Origin: Marinicauda pacifica
GTDB taxonomy: Bacteria > Pseudomonadota > Alphaproteobacteria > Caulobacterales > Maricaulaceae
Length of the DNA: 64,000 nucleotides
Direction: 5' to 3'
NCBI RefSeq assembly: GCF_004793635.1
Contig: NZ_SRXV01000001.1
Span: 620,501-684,500 of the forward strand
This document shows, in pieces, positions 25,082-34,550 of the stretch. Both the position numbers and the translations under genes were made by a program. The notes below the pieces were generated by a model, which was not told the DNA's origin, did not search any database, and saw only the letters and a program-made list of their open reading frames with translations. Each line of letters starts with the position of its first letter. The stretch's first letter is position 1.

Positions 25082-26449
25082 ATGAAGACGTCCCGCGCCG
25101 CCATCATTCTTGCCGCCGGTCAGGGAACGCGCATGAAGTCTGCGCTGGCCAAGCCCCTTCACAGTGTTGGCGGCCGCTCCATGCTGGACTGGACGCTGGC
25201 ACTGGCCGACGCGGTCGGGGCCGACCGCAAGGTGACGGTCTGGGGCTCCCATTCGCCGGCAGTGAAAGAGGCTGCGGAAGCGGCCGGCTCGGCGACAGCG
25301 CTTCAGGACCCGCCGCAAGGCACCGGCCATGCAGTCGCCTGCGCGAAGGACGCGCTGGGCGGTTTCGAAGGGCACGCCGTTGTCCTTTACGGCGATACGC
25401 CGCTGATCCGGCCCGAGACCGTGGAGGCGGTCTTTTCCGCCCTCGCTCACGGAGCATCCATTGCCGTGCTCGGCTTTGAAGCCGACGACCCTGCCGGATA
25501 TGGCCGCCTCATTGAAGATGGCGCGGACGGTCTGGACGCCATCGTGGAGGATCGCGAGGCAAGCGAGGCCGAGCGCGCGATCCGCCTGTGCAATTCCGGA
25601 GTTCTGGGCGCGCCCGTACCGCTCCTGTTCGACCTCCTGTCCGAGGTCACCAACGAGAATGCCAAGGGCGAATACTATCTCACCGATATCGTCGCGATTG
25701 CACGGTCGCGCGGGCTGAAGTGCAAGGCCGTGCGCGGCGCACAGGCCGAGATGCTCGGCGTCAACTCGCGTAGCGATCTGGCCGAGGCCGAGGCGGCGTT
25801 TCAGGCGCGCCGGCGACAGGAGATGATGGAGAGCGGGGTTACACTGATCGCGCCGGACACCGTGTTCTTCAGTCACGATACGCGCATCGCCGCGGATGTG
25901 GTTGTCGAACCCAATGTCGTGTTCGGTCCCGGCGTGAATGTCGCGTCGAATGTCCGCATCAAGGCCTTCAGCCATCTTGAGGGCGCGTCACTGGGCGAGG
26001 GCGCCGAAGCCGGTCCGTTTGCGCGGCTTCGTCCGGGTGCCGAGCTCGGGGCGAATGCGAAAGTGGGCAACTTCGTCGAGGTGAAGAAGGCGCGCCTCGG
26101 AGAGGGTGCAAAAGCCAGCCATCTCACCTATCTCGGAGATACGGATGTCGGTGCGCACGCCAATATCGGAGCCGGGACGATCACCTGCAATTATGACGGG
26201 TTTTTCAAGCACAGGACGGTGATCGGCGAGGGCGCCTTCATCGGCTCGAACACCTCGCTGGTCGCTCCGGTGACGATCGGCGCCGGTGCGATGACGGGGT
26301 CGGGCAGCGTTATCACCGAGGACGTCCCGGACAATGCCCTGGCGCTTTCTCGCGCCCGTCAAAGCGAGAAGCCGGGATGGGCGCAGCGATTCCGCGAGGC
26401 GATGCAGGCCCGCAAGGCGAAGGCGCAGGTCAGGTCGAAGAAGGATTAG
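25082..26449 (+). CDS. glmU: Bifunctional UDP-GlcNAc pyrophosphorylase / glucosamine-1-P acetyltransferase
   Basis: 455 residues from the ATG at 25082 (a longer open frame exists, but this start gives the normal enzyme). N-terminal nucleotidyltransferase with AAIILAAGQGTRMKS (about 6-20) and VLYGDTPLI (about 100). C-terminal left-handed beta-helix from about 245 with hexapeptide units and the HLTYLGDTDVGAHANIGAGTITCNYDG segment that binds acetyl-CoA. It makes UDP-N-acetylglucosamine for peptidoglycan and lipopolysaccharide in two steps. Ten nt separate it from gabD. Confidence 0.97.
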   Translation: MKTSRAAIILAAGQGTRMKSALAKPLHSVGGRSMLDWTLALADAVGADRKVTVWGSHSPAVKEAAEAAGSATALQDPPQGTGHAVACAKDALGGFEGHAVVLYGDTPLIRPETVEAVFSALAHGASIAVLGFEADDPAGYGRLIEDGADGLDAIVEDREASEAERAIRLCNSGVLGAPVPLLFDLLSEVTNENAKGEYYLTDIVAIARSRGLKCKAVRGAQAEMLGVNSRSDLAEAEAAFQARRRQEMMESGVTLIAPDTVFFSHDTRIAADVVVEPNVVFGPGVNVASNVRIKAFSHLEGASLGEGAEAGPFARLRPGAELGANAKVGNFVEVKKARLGEGAKASHLTYLGDTDVGAHANIGAGTITCNYDGFFKHRTVIGEGAFIGSNTSLVAPVTIGAGAMTGSGSVITEDVPDNALALSRARQSEKPGWAQRFREAMQARKAKAQVRSKKD

Positions 26450-26459
26450 AAGCGATACG

Positions 26460-27929
26460 ATGAGCGATTTGAAACAACGTCTTTCCGACCCCGGTCTGTT
26501 CAGGACCGAGAGCTATGTCGATGGAAAATGGGTGTCGGGGGAGACCCGTTTTCAGGTTTCCAACCCGGCCAATCGCGAGATCATTGCCGAGGTCTGCGAT
26601 GTCGGCGAGGCCGGAGCCCGCGAGGCGGTTGCCGCTGCCCATGACGCCTTTGCCAGATGGAAGAAGACATCGGTCTTCGAGCGCGCCCGGCTGGTGCAGC
26701 GCTGGCACGAGCTGATCATGGAGCATGTGGCCGACCTCGGCACGCTGATCACCGCCGAGATGGGCAAGCCCCTCAAGGAAGCGCGCGGCGAAGTCGCCTA
26801 CGGGGCAAGTTTCGTGAAGGTCTCTGCCGAGGAGGCCACCCGCCTGCACGGTGAGACGATGGCGACCCAGTTTCCGGGCACGCGCGGATGGACGATCCGT
26901 CAGCCTGTCGGGGTTGTGGGCTGCATCACGCCCTGGAATTTTCCCTCTGCCATGATCACGCGCAAATGCGCGCCGGCCCTGGCTGCCGGCTGCACCATGG
27001 TGGTCAAGCCGGCGCCGGAAACGCCGCTCTCCGCTCTGGCGCTGGCCGAGCTGGCCGAGCGCGCGGGCATTCCCAAGGGCGTCTTTAATGTCATCTGCGG
27101 CGATGCCACAAAAATCGGCCCGGTTCTGACCGGCTCGCCGGAAGTCGCCATGATCGGCTTCACCGGGTCGACCGAGATCGGCAAGCTGTTGATGCGCCAG
27201 GCCGCCGACGGCGTGAAACGCGTCTCGCTGGAACTTGGCGGCAACGCTCCCTTCATCGTGATGGACGATGCTGATATCGAGAAAGCCGCCGATGGCGTGC
27301 TGGCCTCCAAATTCCGTGCCGGCGGTCAGACCTGTGTCTCGGCCAACCGCATCATCGTGCAGGAAGGGATCGCCGACCGGCTGGCCGAAGCGCTCAAGGC
27401 GCGCATCGAAAAGGTGAAGGTCGGGTCCGGATTTGACGATGGGGTCGATGTCGGACCGCTGATCCACGACGAGGCTGTGACGCGTGTGGGCCGGCTGGTC
27501 GAGAATGCGCGCGAGCAGGGCGCCTCCATTCTGGCCGGCGGACGCTCGCTCGCCGACGAGCTGGGCGGCAGCTTCTATGCGCCCACGCTTATCTCTGGCG
27601 GTCATGCCGGTCTCGATATCGCGCGCAACGAAATCTTCGGGCCGGTGGCCTCGTTGTACCGGGCCCGGGACGAGGCCGAGATCCTGCGTCTGGCGAACGA
27701 TACGCCCTTTGGGCTCGCCGCCTACGTCTATACGCGCGATATCGGACGGGTTCACAGGATCACCGAAGGCCTCGACTACGGCATGGTGGGCGTGAACGCG
27801 CCCATGGTCGGCTCGTCCACCACGCCGTTCGGCGGTGTGAAGGAATCGGGTATCGGCCGGGAAGGCGGCAAGTGGGGCGTGGAAGAATTCACCGAGCTTA
27901 AATTCGTGATGCTGGGAGATGTCGAATGA
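26460..27929 (+). CDS. gabD: NAD(P)-dependent succinate-semialdehyde dehydrogenase
   Basis: 489 residues from the ATG at 26460. Aldehyde dehydrogenase catalytic residues are in place: E258 (SLELGGNAPF) and C292 (GGQTCVSANR), plus the TPWNFP motif (158-163). FRAGGQTCVSANRI and FGGVKESGIGREGGKWGVEEFTELKF are typical of GabD, which converts succinate semialdehyde to succinate. Its stop overlaps the rpiA start, which joins it to that gene in an operon with glmU upstream. Confidence 0.88.
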   Translation: MSDLKQRLSDPGLFRTESYVDGKWVSGETRFQVSNPANREIIAEVCDVGEAGAREAVAAAHDAFARWKKTSVFERARLVQRWHELIMEHVADLGTLITAEMGKPLKEARGEVAYGASFVKVSAEEATRLHGETMATQFPGTRGWTIRQPVGVVGCITPWNFPSAMITRKCAPALAAGCTMVVKPAPETPLSALALAELAERAGIPKGVFNVICGDATKIGPVLTGSPEVAMIGFTGSTEIGKLLMRQAADGVKRVSLELGGNAPFIVMDDADIEKAADGVLASKFRAGGQTCVSANRIIVQEGIADRLAEALKARIEKVKVGSGFDDGVDVGPLIHDEAVTRVGRLVENAREQGASILAGGRSLADELGGSFYAPTLISGGHAGLDIARNEIFGPVASLYRARDEAEILRLANDTPFGLAAYVYTRDIGRVHRITEGLDYGMVGVNAPMVGSSTTPFGGVKESGIGREGGKWGVEEFTELKFVMLGDVE

Positions 27930-28624
27930 ACGTCCAGAAGGTCAACGCGGCGCGCGCTGCGCTTGATTACGTCGAGGACGGCATGACGCTCGGCCTAGGG
28001 TCGGGTTCTACGGCGGAGGAGTTCGTTCGCCTGCTCGGCACGCAAATGGCGCAGGAGCCGATCCAGGTGCGCGGCATCGCGACCTCCCGGGGCACAGAAC
28101 AGGTCGCGCGCGACGCCGGCGTGCCGCTGATCTCGATCGAGCAGGCCGACAAGATCGACCTGACCGTTGATGGCGCAGACGAGGTCGACGGCCGGTTCCG
28201 GCTGGTCAAGGGCGGCGGCGCCTGCCTTCTGCGCGAGAAGATTGTGGCCAGCGCGTCCGACCTCATGGTCGTCATCATCGACGAGACCAAGCTGGTCGAG
28301 ACGCTGGGCGCCTTCCCGCTGCCCGTGGAGGTCGATCCGTTCGGCTTCACCATTACCGCCAAGAAAGTATTCGATGCGCTTCGCCGCGCCGGCGTTCCTC
28401 GGCCGGATGTGTCCTTGCGGCGCCTCGGCGACGGGCTCGAGCCCCTGGTCACCGATGGCGGCCACTACATTCTCGATTGCAGCTGCGGCGAAATCCCCGA
28501 TCCGGAACGGGCGGCTGCCGCCCTGATCGAAATTCCCGGGGTGATCGATCACGGCCTCTTTCTTGATATTGCCCGTGTCGTGATCGTGGGAGAAGACGAC
28601 GGTGCTCGGGCGATGGAGCTGTAG
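27926..28624 (+). CDS. rpiA: Ribose-5-phosphate isomerase A
   Basis: 232 residues. Motifs TLGLGSGSTAEEF (about 21-33), LTVDGADEVD (about 75-84) and KGGGACLLREKI (about 93-104) identify RpiA, which interconverts ribose 5-phosphate and ribulose 5-phosphate in the pentose phosphate pathway. The ATG overlaps the gabD stop codon by 4 nt. Confidence 0.97.
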   Translation: MNVQKVNAARAALDYVEDGMTLGLGSGSTAEEFVRLLGTQMAQEPIQVRGIATSRGTEQVARDAGVPLISIEQADKIDLTVDGADEVDGRFRLVKGGGACLLREKIVASASDLMVVIIDETKLVETLGAFPLPVEVDPFGFTITAKKVFDALRRAGVPRPDVSLRRLGDGLEPLVTDGGHYILDCSCGEIPDPERAAAALIEIPGVIDHGLFLDIARVVIVGEDDGARAMEL

Positions 28625-28749
28625 CCTCTCGCTTTGAGGAAGCGCGTTGCCCCGCGCTGGCGGTGACCTTCGCATCCTCGGCCTTGCTTCCCGCCCACCC
28701 CGGAGCCACCTTGCCCTCCATCTGATGACTGCCGCGCGGGAGCTTGCTT

Positions 28750-30138
28750 ATGGCCGACTACGACTATGACCTTTTCACCCTCGGCGCCGGTTCGGGCGGG
28801 GTGCGCGCCTCGCGCCTGTCCGCGCTGAAAGGGGCAAAGACCGCGATCGCGGAGGAATACCGCCCCGGCGGCACTTGCGTGATCCGTGGCTGCGTGCCGA
28901 AGAAGTTCATGGTCTACGCGTCTGAATTCGCCAAGAATTTCGAGAAGGCCAAAGGTTATGGCTGGAGCTTCGGTTCGCCCCAGTTCGACTGGGTCTCGTT
29001 TCGCGATGCCATGCATGCCGAGGTCGACCGCCTGTCCGGCATCTATGAGAAGAATCTGCAAAATTCCGGGGTCGAGCTGATCAATGACCGTGCTGTCCTC
29101 GAAGACGCGCATACGATCCGGCTGGTCAACGAGAACCGCACCGTCACCGCGAAACACATCCTGATCGCGGTCGGCGGTACACCCACCCTGCAGGAAGACC
29201 TGGAGGGTATCGACCTCACGCTGACCTCGAACGATCTGTTCAATCTGGAGACACTGCCCCAGCACATCGTGATTGCGGGCGGAGGCTATATTGCCTGCGA
29301 ATTTGCCCAGATTTTCGCCGGTCTGGGTGTCGATGTCTGCCTGGTCTACCGGCGTGAGACGGTGCTGCGCGGGTTTGACGACGATGTGCGCACCTTCGTT
29401 CACGAAGGCCTGAAGAAGGCGGGCGTCAGGGTCATCACCCATGCCAACTTCGAGAAGATCGAGAAGGGCGAAAAAGACGGCTGGCGCAAGGTCCATCTGG
29501 ATACCGGCGACGTGCTGGACTCCGATGCCGTGGTGCTGGCCATTGGCCGTACGCCCGCGACCCGTGGGCTGGGCCTGGAGAAGGCCGGAGTCGATCTGGA
29601 CGAGCAGGGGGCGGTGGTCGTCGACGATTATTCGCAGAGCAGCGTCGACCACATCTATGCCATCGGTGACGTGACCAACCGGGTCAATCTGACCCCGGTC
29701 GCAATCCGCGAAGGCATCGCGTTCTGCGAGACGGTCTTCGGCGGGAACAAGACGGCCTATGATCGCTCATGCATTCCGACGGCGGTCTTTACCCAGCCGC
29801 CTGTGGGCACGGTGGGCCTGACCGAGCAGGAAGCGCGTCAGGATTGCCAGAAGGTCGATGTCTACAAGTCGACCTTCCGGCCGATGAAGGGAATGCTGAC
29901 CGAAAACCCCGACCGCATGATGATGAAGCTCATCGTGGATGCCGGTAACGACAAGGTTGTTGGCGTTCACATGGTGGGCGACGACGCACCGGAGATCATC
30001 CAGGCGGTCGGTATTGCGGTGAAGAGCGGACTGACCAAGGCGCAGTTCGACGCGACCTGCGCCGTCCACCCGACGGTGGCCGAGGAGCTCGTCACCATGC
30101 GCGAGAAATGGGTCCCGCCCGAAATCGGCGCCGGCTAG
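28750..30138 (+). CDS. gor: Glutathione-disulfide reductase
   Basis: 462 residues from the ATG at 28750 (GGGAG about eight bases upstream; a TTG two codons earlier is in frame). FAD motif LGAGSGGVRASR, redox-active disulfide GGTCVIRGCVP (C43/C48), NADP-binding region with AGGGYIACEFAQIFAGLG, and the C-terminal CAVHPTVAEE with its catalytic histidine. It keeps glutathione reduced using NADPH. Long and normal for the family. Confidence 0.95.
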   Translation: MADYDYDLFTLGAGSGGVRASRLSALKGAKTAIAEEYRPGGTCVIRGCVPKKFMVYASEFAKNFEKAKGYGWSFGSPQFDWVSFRDAMHAEVDRLSGIYEKNLQNSGVELINDRAVLEDAHTIRLVNENRTVTAKHILIAVGGTPTLQEDLEGIDLTLTSNDLFNLETLPQHIVIAGGGYIACEFAQIFAGLGVDVCLVYRRETVLRGFDDDVRTFVHEGLKKAGVRVITHANFEKIEKGEKDGWRKVHLDTGDVLDSDAVVLAIGRTPATRGLGLEKAGVDLDEQGAVVVDDYSQSSVDHIYAIGDVTNRVNLTPVAIREGIAFCETVFGGNKTAYDRSCIPTAVFTQPPVGTVGLTEQEARQDCQKVDVYKSTFRPMKGMLTENPDRMMMKLIVDAGNDKVVGVHMVGDDAPEIIQAVGIAVKSGLTKAQFDATCAVHPTVAEELVTMREKWVPPEIGAG

Positions 30139-30257
30139 CCGCTTTGCCAACCCTCATCGAGGGCGGGCGATGCAGCGCTTCGCAGGGTCGATTTCGCTAA
30201 GGCCCGCAGGCGTAATCGTGTATAGAGGCAGTCACCAGATTTCAGGGAGGAAGACTG

Positions 30258-31241
30258 ATGACCCGTTTCATGATGGCTGCCGCATCCTCGATTGCGCTGC
30301 TGGCCGCGTGCTCGCCGCAGAGCGCTGACGAGAGCGAGACCGATGCGCCGATGAATGGCGAGGCGATGCCCGCCGACGAGGCTGACTCGATGAGCGCGCC
30401 CGGCCAGGGCGAAGAGATGAGCCAGGAAGACAGCGACGCGATTGCCTCGCTTCTCGCTGGCGCCCAGCTCGTCGATATCCTTGCCCACGAACGCCGCGAG
30501 GGTGATCGCGCGCGCGACGAATACCGCAATCCGATGGAAACCATGGCCTTCTTCGGGCTGGAACCGGGCATGACCGTTGCCGAAGCCCTGCCGGGTGGCG
30601 GCTGGTACACGCGCATACTTCTGCCCTACGTGTCCGCGGACGGCCGTTATGTCGCGCTGAATTATCAGGAAGACGTCTGGGCCCAGATGTATGGCGAGAA
30701 CTGGAACGAGGAGTCCCAGGCCGAAATCCGCAACTGGCCGGAGACGGCTCCGGCCGCGCTTGCGGAGAATGGTCCCGTCTCTGCCGACGCCATCTCTGCC
30801 TACATGCTGGACGCCATTCCCGAGTCCGAGGACGGGCAGGGCGATGCGGTCCTGTTCATCCGCGCGCTACACCATCTGAACCGCTTCGGTTCCGAGCACA
30901 TGGATGTGGCGCTGGGCGAGGTCCACGACTTCCTCAAGCCCGGCGGCATTGTCGGCGTGGTCCAGCACCGCGCCCCGGCTGACGAGACCGATGCGCGCGC
31001 ATCCGGCGACCGCGGCTACATGCGCGAAGCCGACGTGATCGCGGCGTTCGAGCGCAACGGATTTGCGCTGGAGGAAAGCTCCGAAATCAACGCCAACCCG
31101 GCCGACACCGCCGACTACGAGAACGGTGTCTGGATGCTGCCGCCCTCCAATGGCGGTGACAGCGAGGGCGAGGACGTTCCCCCGCTCCAGTCCGTCGGCG
31201 AGAGCGACCGCATGACGCTGCGCTTCGTCAAACCGGAATAG
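30258..31241 (+). CDS. Lipoprotein resembling a predicted methyltransferase (COG4798-like)
   Basis: 327 residues. The N-terminus is a lipoprotein signal (SIALLAACSPQ, lipobox LAAC), followed by an acidic linker rich in Asp/Glu/Ser. From about residue 70 it matches a methyltransferase-like fold: NPMETMAFFGLEPGMTVAEALPGGGWYTRILLPYV. The motif I here is EALPGGG, a weakened form of the usual D/E-x-G-x-G-x-G. An exported protein cannot easily use SAM, so it may not be an active methyltransferase. Ends at a strong terminator. Confidence 0.75.
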   Translation: MTRFMMAAASSIALLAACSPQSADESETDAPMNGEAMPADEADSMSAPGQGEEMSQEDSDAIASLLAGAQLVDILAHERREGDRARDEYRNPMETMAFFGLEPGMTVAEALPGGGWYTRILLPYVSADGRYVALNYQEDVWAQMYGENWNEESQAEIRNWPETAPAALAENGPVSADAISAYMLDAIPESEDGQGDAVLFIRALHHLNRFGSEHMDVALGEVHDFLKPGGIVGVVQHRAPADETDARASGDRGYMREADVIAAFERNGFALEESSEINANPADTADYENGVWMLPPSNGGDSEGEDVPPLQSVGESDRMTLRFVKPE

Positions 31242-31265
31242 GCGCACCGCGCTGGCAGACAGGCA

Positions 31266-31296
31266 GAACCCCGGGTATCCGCGCCCGGGGTTTTGT
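31266..31296 (+). terminator. Rho-independent terminator
   Basis: Nine-bp stem AACCCCGGG/CCCGGGGTT (31267-31275, 31284-31292), followed by TT-G-T. Ends the lipoprotein gene. The T-run is short. Confidence 0.7.
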
Positions 31297-31349
31297 CGTT
31301 ATATGGCCAGCTTCATCGGGACATGGCTCAGGATCGGAAAGGGGGAGTC

Positions 31350-31841
31350 ATGCTTGCCATACCCTTGGCGATTTCCACGGCGTTGGTGGTGATCACCGTC
31401 GCGATTCACATGGCGGGACTGGCCGCGCTCATCGGCGTCATGCGTGCGCGCGCCGATCACATCCAGCCGTTCCGGAATGCGTGGCGGCAAGTGGGAATGA
31501 TCCTTCTGGTCATTCTCGCGCTCTTCCTGATCCACACGATCCAGATCTGGATCTGGGCAGCGGTCTATGTCTGGCTGGACGCGTTCGACACGTTCGAGGC
31601 CGCCCTCTACTATTCCACGTCCAGTTTCACCACTGTGGGGTATGGCGACCTGGTCCCCGATCAGCGCTGGCGCATCCTCGGCGCGATCGAAAGCGCGAAC
31701 GGCTTCTTGCTGCTGGGCTGGTCGACCGCCTTCCTGATTTCTGTCGTGAGCCGGCTGCGGTCGATCGAATTTACGTGGCTGGAAGAGCGGTTCGAGCGCA
31801 AGGTGGAGGCCGACACCGGGCAAGCCGGCAAGCCTGACTAG
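31350..31841 (+). CDS. Two-TM potassium-channel-like protein
   Basis: 163 residues from the ATG at 31350 (GGGGGAG just upstream; a longer frame from 31293 lacks a good ribosome site). Selectivity filter TTVGYGD at residues 94-100 lies after two predicted membrane segments (about 6-30 and 48-72) and before a third (about 110-135). This is the minimal ion-channel (pore-loop) domain. There is no RCK or nucleotide-binding domain, and the short tail is charged. Ion selectivity beyond K+ is not assured. Confidence 0.85.
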   Translation: MLAIPLAISTALVVITVAIHMAGLAALIGVMRARADHIQPFRNAWRQVGMILLVILALFLIHTIQIWIWAAVYVWLDAFDTFEAALYYSTSSFTTVGYGDLVPDQRWRILGAIESANGFLLLGWSTAFLISVVSRLRSIEFTWLEERFERKVEADTGQAGKPD

Positions 31842-31953
31842 GCGTGGGCCTCGCCCTTCCACGGTGCGCGGTGGCTTGCCCCGCCTTGCCAGTGCGGGCT
31901 AAACCCTTGCTCCATACACCGATCCGGCTTTCAAAAAGGGGCTCACCGGGCTC

Positions 31954-33981
31954 ATGTTCAACAAGATTCTGATCGCTAATCGCGGCGAGATCGCCGTCCG
32001 CGTCATCAAGACCTGCAAGCGTCTGGGCATTCCCACCGTGGCGGTCTACTCCGAAGCGGATGCCGCCTCCCTGGCGGTCGAGATGGCCGACGAAGCCGTC
32101 TTTATCGGCCCCCCGGCTCCCGGCGAGTCCTACCTGAACATGGATCGGATCCTGGCCGCGTGCGAGGAGACCGGGGCTGACGCGGTCCATCCTGGCTTCG
32201 GCTTCCTGTCGGAAAACGCGAAGTTTCCCGAGGCGCTGGCCAAGAAGAACATCGCCTGGATCGGGCCGAACGTGTACGCAATCCAGTCGATGGGCGACAA
32301 GCTGGAGTCGAAAAAGCTCGCGGCCAAGGCCGGGGTCAGCACGGTTCCCGGCTTCAAGGGCGAGATCGAGGACGATCAGCAGGCGGTCGAGGTCGCGGAC
32401 GACATCGGCTACCCGGTCATGATCAAGGCCTCGGCCGGCGGTGGCGGCAAGGGCATGCGCATCGCCCGCTCCGCGTCAGAGGTCAAGGACGGCTTCAAGG
32501 CCGCGCGCAACGAAGCCAAGTCCTCCTTCGGCGACGACCGCATCCTGATCGAAAAATTCGTCGAGAAGCCGCGCCATATCGAGATCCAGGTCCTCGGCGA
32601 CAAGCATGGCAATGTGATCCATCTCAACGAGCGCGAATGCTCCATTCAGCGGCGCAATCAGAAAGTGATCGAGGAGGCGCCATCGCCTTTCCTCGACAAG
32701 AGGACGCGCGACAAGATGGGCGAGCAGGCCGTGGCGCTCGCCAAGGCGGTCGATTACGACAGCGCCGGCACGGTCGAGTTCATCGTCGACCCGAACAAGA
32801 ATTTCTACTTTCTGGAAATGAACACCCGCCTCCAGGTGGAGCACCCGGTCACCGAGCTGACTCACGATATCGACCTGGTCGAACAGATGATCCGGGTCGC
32901 CGCCGGCAAGGAGCTGGAGCTCACCCAGCGCGATGTCCGCATCAAGGGTCATGCCGTGGAGGCCCGGCTCTATGCCGAGGACCCGTATCGCGGCTTCCTG
33001 CCCTCCATCGGGCGTCTGGAACGCTATGTCGAGCCGGAGCAGGGCCCGATGGGGCCGGGCAAGCTTCGCATCGATTCCGGGGTACGCGAGGGCGACGAGA
33101 TCTCGCTTTTCTACGACCCCATGATCGCCAAGGTCATCGGCTATGGCGACACGCGCGAAAAGGCCATCGATGCCTTGGCCGACAGCCTGGACCGGCTTCA
33201 CGTCGAAGGCTTGCAGGCCAACGCGCCCTTCCTCTCTGCGGTCCTGGACGAGACCGATTTCCGCAAGGGCAACATCCACACCGGCTATATCGATGAGCAT
33301 TTCCCCGACGGGTTCGCTGGTACGGTCGCGCGCGAGGATCAGCTTCGCTTCATGACAGCCGCTGCGGCCTTTGTGCACACGACATTCGTCCAGCGCGCCA
33401 CCCAGATTGCCGGGCGCCTGACTCCGGCGCCGAATGCGGGCGAACTTCACGACTGGGTCGTGATCATGGACGGGCACAGGTTCGCGGTGGAGATGCGTCT
33501 GCCACAGGGCGCGATCGGTGAGGAGGTCCCTGCCGAGCTGTGGTGTCCGGCTCTTTCCACCGGGCGCATGGCACTCGCCACAAGCTGGCGGCCGGGCGAT
33601 CACCTCTTCGAGGGCGAGTTGGATGGCGAGAAATTCGCGCTGACCTTTTCCGACCGGACCGAGGGCTACCGCCTGCGTCATCGCGGTTTTGCCGCCACGG
33701 TGCTGGTCTGTACCCCGCGTACCGCCGAGCTGCACGCCCGCCTGCCGGAAAAGGAAGCCGCCGACACAGCCAAGCTGATCACCAGCCCGATGCCGGGCTT
33801 GGTCATGTCTGTCAATGTCGAGGTCGGCCAGGAGGTCAAGGCCGGTGAAGCCCTGGTCGTGGTCGAGGCCATGAAGATGGAAAACGTCTTGCGTGCCGAA
33901 CGCGATGGCACGGTCAAGTCCATCGAGGCCAGCGCGGGCGACAGCGTCGCGGCCGACGAGCTGCTGATCGAATTCGAATAG
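31954..33981 (+). CDS. pccA: Propionyl-CoA carboxylase alpha subunit (biotin carboxylase + BCCP)
   Basis: 675 residues. Biotin carboxylase domain from the start (KILIANRGEIAVRV; ATP-grasp with the KASAGGGGKGMRIA loop about 150-163), a biotin-transfer domain around 480-600, and C-terminal biotinyl domain with EAMKMEN, biotinyl lysine K641. It carboxylates biotin with bicarbonate and ATP; the carboxyltransferase partner (pccB) is not in the window. Feeds propionyl-CoA from odd-chain acids, valine and isoleucine into methylmalonyl-CoA. Methylcrotonyl-CoA carboxylase is the main alternative, but the domain pattern favours PccA. Confidence 0.88.
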   Translation: MFNKILIANRGEIAVRVIKTCKRLGIPTVAVYSEADAASLAVEMADEAVFIGPPAPGESYLNMDRILAACEETGADAVHPGFGFLSENAKFPEALAKKNIAWIGPNVYAIQSMGDKLESKKLAAKAGVSTVPGFKGEIEDDQQAVEVADDIGYPVMIKASAGGGGKGMRIARSASEVKDGFKAARNEAKSSFGDDRILIEKFVEKPRHIEIQVLGDKHGNVIHLNERECSIQRRNQKVIEEAPSPFLDKRTRDKMGEQAVALAKAVDYDSAGTVEFIVDPNKNFYFLEMNTRLQVEHPVTELTHDIDLVEQMIRVAAGKELELTQRDVRIKGHAVEARLYAEDPYRGFLPSIGRLERYVEPEQGPMGPGKLRIDSGVREGDEISLFYDPMIAKVIGYGDTREKAIDALADSLDRLHVEGLQANAPFLSAVLDETDFRKGNIHTGYIDEHFPDGFAGTVAREDQLRFMTAAAAFVHTTFVQRATQIAGRLTPAPNAGELHDWVVIMDGHRFAVEMRLPQGAIGEEVPAELWCPALSTGRMALATSWRPGDHLFEGELDGEKFALTFSDRTEGYRLRHRGFAATVLVCTPRTAELHARLPEKEAADTAKLITSPMPGLVMSVNVEVGQEVKAGEALVVVEAMKMENVLRAERDGTVKSIEASAGDSVAADELLIEFE

Positions 33982-34054
33982 ATTCGAGGAGAGTCGCCGG
34001 GCGAATCGCCCCATCCTCTTCGTGGAAATATTCGCTACGAAAGGGGAGGGCTTC

Positions 34055-34357
34055 ATGCCCGATTTTATCAAGCGGTTTGTCAATTTCGACAAGCTGATTG
34101 CGACAACGCTTATCAAGATACTCTACTGGATCGGCCTGGCGCTGATTCTCATCGGCGTGGTCGTTGGAATGCTGGGCGGCCTCGCCGGCATGACCCAGGA
34201 CTTTGTCGCCGGGCTGGGCGCTTTCGTGGGCGCTCCCATCGCTGGTGTGATTGGTCTGCTGTTCTGGCGCTTCGTGATGGAAGTCTACATCGTCATCTTC
34301 TCCATCCACGACCGCCTCGGCGAAATCCGCGACAAGATTGGCGGCCCGACGCCGTAA
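34055..34357 (+). CDS. DUF4282 small membrane protein
   Basis: 100 residues from the ATG at 34055 (GGGGAGGGCTTC upstream). Two predicted membrane segments (about 17-45 and 55-78), with FWRFVMEVYIVIFSIHDRLGEI at the end, the DUF4282 pattern of unknown function. It follows pccA by 73 nt and is the first of three small membrane protein genes in a row. Confidence 0.82.
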   Translation: MPDFIKRFVNFDKLIATTLIKILYWIGLALILIGVVVGMLGGLAGMTQDFVAGLGAFVGAPIAGVIGLLFWRFVMEVYIVIFSIHDRLGEIRDKIGGPTP

Positions 34358-34550
34358 TGTCCGCTTGGGCTCACATAGTGGTAAACGGTCACGGGAATAG
34401 CCGGCGAGTAACGTCAAAGAGAATCCCGCGTGCACGGCCGGCGTGTCTCACCCGTCGCGTATAGTTTAGAGACGCGAAGGGCTGTCTTGACACCCGGTCC
34501 GGTGCAGCGGAGCGTTTCCTGATTGGGAATCTCGCATGGAAGGACGTAGA

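Noticed and set aside
32476-34116. Minus-strand frame of 546 codons opposite pccA
   Set aside because: It is fully covered by a clear pccA gene with motifs; the minus-strand protein has no domain pattern.
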